Source: Dyella nitratireducens
GTDB lineage: Bacteria; Pseudomonadota; Gammaproteobacteria; Xanthomonadales; Rhodanobacteraceae
Direction: 5' to 3'
Assembly: GCF_014642835.1 (NCBI RefSeq)
Contig: NZ_BMJA01000001.1
Location: 1,289,102 to 1,353,101 of the forward strand
Length of the DNA stretch: 64,000 nucleotides
Shown here: in pieces, positions 58,857-64,000 of the stretch
Layout: every line of letters starts with the position of its first letter
How positions within the stretch are numbered: the stretch's first letter is position 1
Position numbers and translations under genes: made by a program
The notes under the pieces: generated by a model
Seen by the model: the letters and a program-made list of their open reading frames with translations, nothing else
Databases searched by the model: none
What the model was told of the DNA's origin: nothing

Positions 58857-60110
58857 CTACATCTTCTTTACCCCAAGATCTTGTGTCAGCACAGAATTGA
58901 CTTGCGCTTGTGATGGGCCATGGCTATACCCATTGCGCCAATGACATTGGCGAAGGAGTCGAAGGCCATAATTCCGCAAGCCAGCCCGTCGGATTACTAT
59001 ATAGCCTCCGATTGAAGCGCTTGCCGTTAAGAGCCACAACGCAATTTGACTCAACGAGGTAAACCAGGTCGTTAACCACAAAGTGCAGAAGCAAATCGAT
59101 GCCATCAAAAAGTTGGCTGTTAGTACGACACCGCACCAATTTAGCCGCTTTGTCAATGCAGCAACTTTATGCTGTCCGGCCGCATACTCGATATCAAGCT
59201 CTGCCATGAAGGCGACTCGCTTGCTGAAATCCTTATTCATTTGAGTCAGAGCACTTCCCGAGATAGGCAAGCTTCTATTCTCCTGCTGCAGTTGCTCATT
59301 CAACTGTAAAGCATGGTTGATAACAGCTACATCGGTCTGTGGATCGCACCTTTTGAATCCAGCAGGTACGTTTGAACTATTGATTCTGCTAGCCAGTGGC
59401 TGAAGGCAAGTATCCATATATGGCTCATTCAAGAAATCAAGTACTCCTCGAATCGCCCACTCCGAACGCTTCACTAGATCCTCATAGCGCAATCTGTGCA
59501 CGACCTGTGGCCCATACGCATGTTCGGCTCGTATACACGCCTGCACTGTGCCGAGCCAATACTCATAGGCCTGCTGCTCTGTTTTCACCAATGGACGACC
59601 ATTACCCATTCTGAAGTTGAGCATGGAATCCACTACACAACGCACATTACGGACTATGTGTACGAATTTTGCGTCGGGAAAAAGTTTTCTCAGGCCAGTG
59701 ATGTAATAAGAATATTCAGGCGTACCGTCTACCCAGCGGGACTTTGGCTCTTCGATAGAGCGAGATATATTGAATGCTTGATGGATTTGAGATGGATCAC
59801 GTTTACTACAATCTTTGGATATGCATTCTTGCCGAAAGCGATGACCAAGTATCATTGCATTTGTGCAGTCACCGAAAGCCTGGAAAAAGGCTGCATCATC
59901 TACACCTAATGCGATGAGCTGCGAGCGTTGTCCATGTAAGGTCCCAGCCTTGAACTGCACACCAAGACTTACCGCAAATTCCCCAAGCCAACCCGATTCT
60001 TCTTGAGGCAAAATGTTGGCATGTTGGCCCAGGCACCAAGTTAGTATGCTGGTTCCTGATCGCGGGCATCCGACCACAAAGATCGGCCCCTTATTCTGTT
60101 TCGCGCTCAT
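58857..60110 (-). CDS. Sulfotransferase with a C-terminal membrane region
   Basis: A 417-residue PAPS-dependent sulfotransferase-like protein. The 5'-phosphosulfate loop is FVVGCPRSGTS (about 11-21) and a 3'-phosphate region KFVHIVRNVRCVVDS is near 148-163. An extra C-terminal part holds two hydrophobic helices near 333-360 and 366-386, then a basic end. It lies next to cysD-cysNC, which make PAPS, inside the glycan locus, so it probably sulfates a surface polysaccharide or lipid. ATG 60110 is the first Met of the motif-bearing frame. Substrate unknown. Confidence 0.87.
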   Translation of the reverse strand: MSAKQNKGPIFVVGCPRSGTSILTWCLGQHANILPQEESGWLGEFAVSLGVQFKAGTLHGQRSQLIALGVDDAAFFQAFGDCTNAMILGHRFRQECISKDCSKRDPSQIHQAFNISRSIEEPKSRWVDGTPEYSYYITGLRKLFPDAKFVHIVRNVRCVVDSMLNFRMGNGRPLVKTEQQAYEYWLGTVQACIRAEHAYGPQVVHRLRYEDLVKRSEWAIRGVLDFLNEPYMDTCLQPLASRINSSNVPAGFKRCDPQTDVAVINHALQLNEQLQQENRSLPISGSALTQMNKDFSKRVAFMAELDIEYAAGQHKVAALTKRLNWCGVVLTANFLMASICFCTLWLTTWFTSLSQIALWLLTASASIGGYIVIRRAGLRNYGLRLLRQCHWRNGYSHGPSQAQVNSVLTQDLGVKKM

Positions 60111-60760
60111 TTTTAATCCCCGCCCGCTGGAACCTTAAACATCTGTTCGATAGCTGAGCCGACGAGCCACTTCCCCTTGAAAACGGCAATGCGGCTGAAC
60201 ACCCTCGTCGTCAGTCTTATGCAAGCCTATATCAAAGCATAGGGCATGTCTGCGTGCCATGATGGCCGAAATGGCTTGTGCTTACGCAAAAGAAGCGAGC
60301 TACCTACATGTCCAGGCGTCACGTATGGGGTGGTTAAGATGACAGCGGGCTTCCGTTAGCTGGCGCGAGCAAGAAAAGGAATTGCCACTATTACGATCTG
60401 CCAGCGAGCAGAGACAGATGCTAAGAAGCGACTTTCAGCAAATCATCGCCCGACAAACATATCCGACACCCTGATCGGTATCCGTACGGGCATTCTTCCA
60501 GAGTAGCGGGCAATTTCAATAGATTAGCCCGCCTATTCCCTATACCTTAAAGGAACCTGATGTCCATGAAGAGAACATCAAAGGACCCTTTTAGAGGGCA
60601 GCTAAATAAGGTGCAATAAATTTTCTGCAGCGAGCTCATCCGCATGCGCATAGCCCAGACTGTGGTTTGTATTTATTCGAATTGCCCTAAGATCAAAACG
60701 AGCACATGCAGCCCTCAACGGCCACTTCGCCATGAAAGCCGAATCAGCTCCAGGCCTCGT
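60111..60760. other. Long gap without recognised genes in the polysaccharide locus
   Basis: About 650 bases between the sulfotransferase and a methyltransferase, both on the minus strand. Only short frames without family features occur, and no strong hairpin or promoter was found. It may hold a degraded gene, a regulatory RNA, or the sulfotransferase promoter. Confidence 0.4.
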
Positions 60761-61780
60761 CTAAGCCGTAAGCCTATTTACCAAACTTAATGCCCAGTTC
60801 GTGCGCTGCATAGCGATAGCATGCTCAAGATAGCACCGTGCACTTTCGATACCCACCGTATACATCAAGGGCCCGAACTCATGATCCTTTAGGCGATCGA
60901 TATTTTGCGGCAAAGCTGTCCAGACGCGGGTAAGCAGCTCATCCGCTGTGCACTCTTTGACTCGATCGAATTCTGCAAGAAAAGCCCAAGTGCGTCCGTG
61001 AAGCGGATGGATGGTGAAACCAAATTCGGCAAAAATGGGCCTCAATCCTTTGAGCGAATATGAAACGATGTGCCCGCGGCCATAAGGATCAAGATAACCT
61101 TGATCATACTGTTTGACGTGCTCGGGTTGCGCGCTATTGAAATAATAAAGAGCACCAGGAGTTGAGCGTGACGCCAACTGCCGCACAAGCTCCCGCAAGA
61201 TGGAAGGCGTGAGGTGCTCAATGACCTCTATGCACGAACCGGCCTCAAACTCTATGGACAAACTATCAAGTGTACCCACGACGTAGTTGGGATGCGTTGT
61301 TCGGTGCTCTTCCGCAGGAGGAAAGAGTTCCACTGCATGGAAAGTCGACTTGGAAGAAGGCATCACTAACGATAAAGCATCAAGTAAATACCCAGGACCA
61401 GAACCGACGTCGATATAACGATCAATCGGAATACGGCTGTATAAAAATGTTTCGGCAACACGATTCAACGACGAACCAAATGAGCGCTCACGAGCAGCCT
61501 TGAGTTCCTCTTGCCAATAGGCATCGGTATAGTTGCTTAGCTTTCCGGCTTCGACATCAGCAAGAAATTGAGCATCAGCGGATAAGCTGCCACAGCCACT
61601 GCACTCGAAATAGTGAACGTCTGAAATAGTTCGGTACGACGTCAACGACTTACTTGAGCAAACCGGGCAAGACACTATTACACCCCTCGTATGGACAATA
61701 ATGCCATTCATGCAGCCCGCAGGGTCAACCTCGCCCTGCACCAAGATCACAGAGAGTGCTCCGCGATCTTTAACGGCCAC
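60761..61780 (-). CDS. Zinc-ribbon SAM-dependent methyltransferase
   Basis: A 339-residue methyltransferase-like protein. The zinc-ribbon part is CPVCSS and CSGCGS near residues 38-64; the methyltransferase motif I is YIDVGSGPGYLLDAL, followed by CIEVIEHLTP and YYFNSAQPEH. It starts GTG at 61780 with AGGAGG eight bases upstream; ATG 61711 is an alternative. Such proteins often methylate polysaccharide sugars or ends. The third protein of this layout in the locus. The substrate is unknown. Confidence 0.8.
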   Translation of the reverse strand: MAVKDRGALSVILVQGEVDPAGCMNGIIVHTRGVIVSCPVCSSKSLTSYRTISDVHYFECSGCGSLSADAQFLADVEAGKLSNYTDAYWQEELKAARERSFGSSLNRVAETFLYSRIPIDRYIDVGSGPGYLLDALSLVMPSSKSTFHAVELFPPAEEHRTTHPNYVVGTLDSLSIEFEAGSCIEVIEHLTPSILRELVRQLASRSTPGALYYFNSAQPEHVKQYDQGYLDPYGRGHIVSYSLKGLRPIFAEFGFTIHPLHGRTWAFLAEFDRVKECTADELLTRVWTALPQNIDRLKDHEFGPLMYTVGIESARCYLEHAIAMQRTNWALSLVNRLTA

Positions 61781-61945
61781 ACCTGGCCCCTCCTGACAAG
61801 CATATCCTGCTTAGGAGATTCAATCCACTTCGAGGCAAAACTGCAGATTGCGAATGCTGCGTGAAGACATCGTCGACACAGCCTCACGACTGGGTTAATG
61901 CGTCAATAGCATTTCGTTCGGGTTGCAACTGCGCTTTTGGCTAAC

Positions 61946-62527
61946 TTACTCGCCTGATACGGATAGCGTACGATGCTTGTCGGCCATAGCGTCATCGACC
62001 ATGGCGTAAGTACCAACGCCCGCCGCCTCTGCCGCCTCTTGGTCGCTGACGCTATCCCCCACCATCACTGAGGTGGCCAGATTGAGGCTGAAGCGCTTGG
62101 CAGCCGCAAGGATCATACCTGGATGTGGCTTCCTGCAATCGCAGTTCAGCAGCCAGCCGTTATGTCCAGCTTCTGGATGATGAGGGCAATAGTAAGTCGC
62201 AAGCAGGTGAATACCCCGCTCCGCGAATTGGCGATGCATCCACTGCGTGTATGTAAGATAGGCAGCTTCGCTGTAATAGCCTCGAGCGATACCTGCCTGA
62301 TTCGTCACTACGACCAAGCTATAACCTGCATCCTGTGCTATATGGCATAGGTCAAAAATTCCGTCCACCCAATCGGTTTGCTCCGGGGTATAGACATAGC
62401 CGTGGTTGACATTGATTACCCCATCGCGGTCGAGAAACAGCGCCTTTCCACTAGTGCCGCACCTCAACGCTAGAAAGTAGTCTGCGGATTCAAACAGTCG
62501 CGGACACCCGCCTGCGCTCATGGTCAT
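61946..62527 (-). CDS. gmhB: D-glycero-D-manno-heptose 1,7-bisphosphate phosphatase
   Basis: A 193-residue HAD-family phosphatase. The catalytic pair Asp33 and Asp35 lies in FLDRDGVINVNHGYV; VTNQAGIARGYY, the zinc-binding CPHHPE and CDCRKPHPGM, and MVGDSVSD are GmhB signatures. It removes the C7 phosphate during heptose formation. Its start overlaps the stop of the HddC gene by four bases, in a hddA-gmhA-hddC-gmhB operon read leftward. Length typical. Confidence 0.93.
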   Translation of the reverse strand: MTMSAGGCPRLFESADYFLALRCGTSGKALFLDRDGVINVNHGYVYTPEQTDWVDGIFDLCHIAQDAGYSLVVVTNQAGIARGYYSEAAYLTYTQWMHRQFAERGIHLLATYYCPHHPEAGHNGWLLNCDCRKPHPGMILAAAKRFSLNLATSVMVGDSVSDQEAAEAAGVGTYAMVDDAMADKHRTLSVSGE

Positions 62528-63222
62528 TCCGCAAACATGCCTTGAGCACGCAGGTAATCGTCCGGCACCCCAATATCGATGAAGTCGAGCGATTCGCTGA
62601 ATGCGGCGACCCCACCTGCCAGCGCCTTCGGCCGGAGCACATCTGTCTCGAAGGAATAATTTTTCACAGTTGGCAATGCAGCAATGGCTCTGCTCGTCAG
62701 GAAGTAGGTACCGGCATTGATATAGCCCGCCGCTCTACTCCCTTTCTCCTGAAAACCAACAACTCGTCCTTCCTCAATATTCACTGCGCCATAGCGCGCG
62801 CTATTGGGAACCCAGGCCAAGGCCATTCCTATGGGGAGCTGAAGGGCTCTTGTGAAGTCCTCGAGTCCACCAAGGTCGACCCGTACGAAAGTATCCCCAT
62901 TTACAAGATGGGTCGCATCGCCTTTCAGTAATTGCGTGGCCTGACGGATGGCACCTCCGGTACCAAGTGGCTCGGCCTCGCGGGAATAGGTAATGTCCAT
63001 ACCACGCCAGCGGTCACCGATAGTTTGCTCAATCTTCTCAGCCATGTAACCAGTAGCAAGTATCACGTGGCGCATATCGCCTTGAGCCAACTGGTCTAAC
63101 AGATATGCGAGGAAAGGACGCCCGGCCACAGGCGCCAGCGGCTTTGGAAGGTCTGGCACCACATCCCGAAGCCTGGTCCCTAAGCCGCCCACCAGGACTA
63201 TGACTTCCTCACACCTTTGCAT
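62524..63222 (-). CDS. hddC: D-glycero-D-manno-heptose 1-phosphate guanylyltransferase
   Basis: A 232-residue nucleotidyltransferase. [22 protein letters not shown] is the donor loop (here in short), with GTGGAIR, VNGDTF and [15 protein letters not shown]. In the GDP-heptose pathway HddC transfers GMP to heptose 1-phosphate. ATG 63222 overlaps the gmhA stop by 14 bases; a TTG at 63243 is less likely. The presence of HddA and GmhB supports GDP-, not ADP-, heptose. Confidence 0.9.
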   Translation of the reverse strand: MQRCEEVIVLVGGLGTRLRDVVPDLPKPLAPVAGRPFLAYLLDQLAQGDMRHVILATGYMAEKIEQTIGDRWRGMDITYSREAEPLGTGGAIRQATQLLKGDATHLVNGDTFVRVDLGGLEDFTRALQLPIGMALAWVPNSARYGAVNIEEGRVVGFQEKGSRAAGYINAGTYFLTSRAIAALPTVKNYSFETDVLRPKALAGGVAAFSESLDFIDIGVPDDYLRAQGMFAE

Positions 63223-63808
63223 CGCCGAACATCTCTTGCTCAATCAGGTCGCACAGCAAATGCCCGAGAAACTCGTGACCTTCCTGTATTTTCGGTGTTT
63301 CATTGGATGGGATCTGAAAGCATATGTCGCAAAATTCGGCCATGGCCCCGCCGCTCTTGCCAGTAAAGCCGACGACGGCGATACCTGCGGCGTGAGCCGC
63401 CTTGATGGCCCGGAGAACGTTTTTCGAGTTACCCGAGGTGGAAATCGCGAGTAACAAATCTCCCTTTCGCCCGAGAGCTTCTACCTGACGCGCGAATACA
63501 TAATCGTAGCCGTAATCATTGCCGATGGCGGTAAGAATGCTGGTGTCCGTCGTCAAGGCAATGGCAGAAAGCCCGGGCCGATCGAAATTGAAGCGACTAA
63601 CCAGCTCACCTGCCCAGTGCTGGGCATCAGCTGCACTGCCTCCGTTGCCGGCAAACATCAACTTATTACCGCCACGAAGTGCTGCCACACATAGATCCAA
63701 AGCAGCTGCAATTTGGCCGCGAAGCTGTTCGTCGCTCGCCATGGCATTGAGTAATGCCAAAGATTTGCCGAATGCCTCATCAATACGAGAGGTCAACTGA
63801 TACGCCAT
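63209..63808 (-). CDS. gmhA: Phosphoheptose isomerase
   Basis: A 199-residue SIS-domain isomerase that turns sedoheptulose 7-phosphate into heptose 7-phosphate. [46 protein letters not shown] and the end [16 protein letters not shown] are the family's motifs. ATG 63808 has AAGGAG seven bases upstream. It overlaps the hddA end by 16 bases. First committed step of heptose formation. Confidence 0.96.
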   Translation of the reverse strand: MAYQLTSRIDEAFGKSLALLNAMASDEQLRGQIAAALDLCVAALRGGNKLMFAGNGGSAADAQHWAGELVSRFNFDRPGLSAIALTTDTSILTAIGNDYGYDYVFARQVEALGRKGDLLLAISTSGNSKNVLRAIKAAHAAGIAVVGFTGKSGGAMAEFCDICFQIPSNETPKIQEGHEFLGHLLCDLIEQEMFGDAKV

Positions 63809-64000
63809 GCCGTTGCTCCTTGTGCAGTGAAATGGAAGTCCAAAATGCTACCGCCCTGATCAATAAGGGCACGCGACAACCTCAATCTGTTCTCGGGATC
63901 GCAAAGAAACATCATGAAGCCACCACCGCCGGCACCAGACACCTTGGCAGCACGTGCGCCATTGGCGAAAGCAATGCTCTCCACATGTTCGATGAGCGGA
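63793..64000 (-). CDS. hddA: D-glycero-D-manno-heptose 7-phosphate kinase, C-terminal fragment
   Basis: The frame is open to the right edge and its N-terminal part lies outside the window. The visible C-terminus has [20 protein letters not shown] and [11 protein letters not shown], the glycine-rich motif 3 of GHMP kinases, as in HddA. Position before gmhA, hddC and gmhB matches the GDP-heptose operon. Only about 68 residues are visible. Confidence 0.85.
   Translation of the reverse strand, partial: PLIEHVESIAFANGARAAKVSGAGGGGFMMFLCDPENRLRLSRALIDQGGSILDFHFTAQGATAWRIS

Overview
The window is a dense, mostly GC-rich bacterial chromosome segment with Gram-negative genes throughout: MreB, MtgA, TonB, Hsp33, an outer-membrane-type exported protein and an LPS-type sugar locus. 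Gene content (ECF sigma circuit, GTP-type PEP carboxykinase, ETF genes bordering a polysaccharide locus) suggests a gammaproteobacterium of the order Xanthomonadales, probably Rhodanobacteraceae (Dyella/Rhodanobacter-like). That placement is inference from gene content; no rRNA or tRNA gene is visible.

Region 1 (1-8.2 kb): mreB, a PfkB sugar/nucleoside kinase, a small membrane protein, an M24 peptidase-like protein, an EF-G paralogue outside any ribosomal-protein operon, a BrnT/BrnA toxin-antitoxin operon with a third small antitoxin-like ORF, and prfC. Region 2 (8.3-15.4 kb): a signalling operon joined by ATGA overlaps (CHASE3-type hybrid histidine kinase with three receivers, CheR, receiver-less CheB, receiver-GGDEF protein), then a CAAX-type membrane protease. 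Region 3 (15.3-20 kb): a fatty-acid operon (alpha/beta hydrolase, FadE, DUF4442 thioesterase-fold protein) divergent from a TetR regulator. Region 4 (20-36 kb): pckG; an ECF sigma/anti-sigma/DUF4097 set; an exported barrel-like protein; a GAF-GAF-GGDEF-EAL protein; hslO; mtgA; a polyprenyl-phosphate-type glycosyltransferase; a CBS protein; an NTP/NDP-exchange-type transporter; a serine beta-lactamase-family protein; a TonB-domain protein. Region 5 (36-42.8 kb): a MetJ repressor domain fused in frame to a lysine/alanine-rich histone H1-like tail, gcvT-gcvH, an amidase overlapping an AlkB-type dioxygenase, and ETF-ubiquinone oxidoreductase.

Region 6 (42.8-64 kb) is accessory DNA, visibly richer in A+T. 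A fused GT2-GT4 glycosyltransferase and a zinc-ribbon methyltransferase sit between the ETF-ubiquinone oxidoreductase gene and etfB-etfA. Beyond etfA lie an acyltransferase, two more zinc-ribbon methyltransferases, a GtrA/GtrB/GT-C-like glycosylation module with a putative lipoprotein, a DegT aminotransferase, a PAPS-forming cysD-cysNC pair beside a membrane-anchored sulfotransferase, and the GDP-D-glycero-D-manno-heptose operon hddA-gmhA-hddC-gmhB, which runs off the right edge. Read together, this is a surface-polysaccharide locus likely to make a heptose-containing, glucosylated and possibly sulfated glycan. In Xanthomonas the variable LPS locus is likewise bordered by etfA.

The most unusual items are the MetJ-histone fusion (36070-36603), the sulfation module with its membrane-tailed sulfotransferase (55971-60110), and the interruption of the ETF genes by polysaccharide genes.
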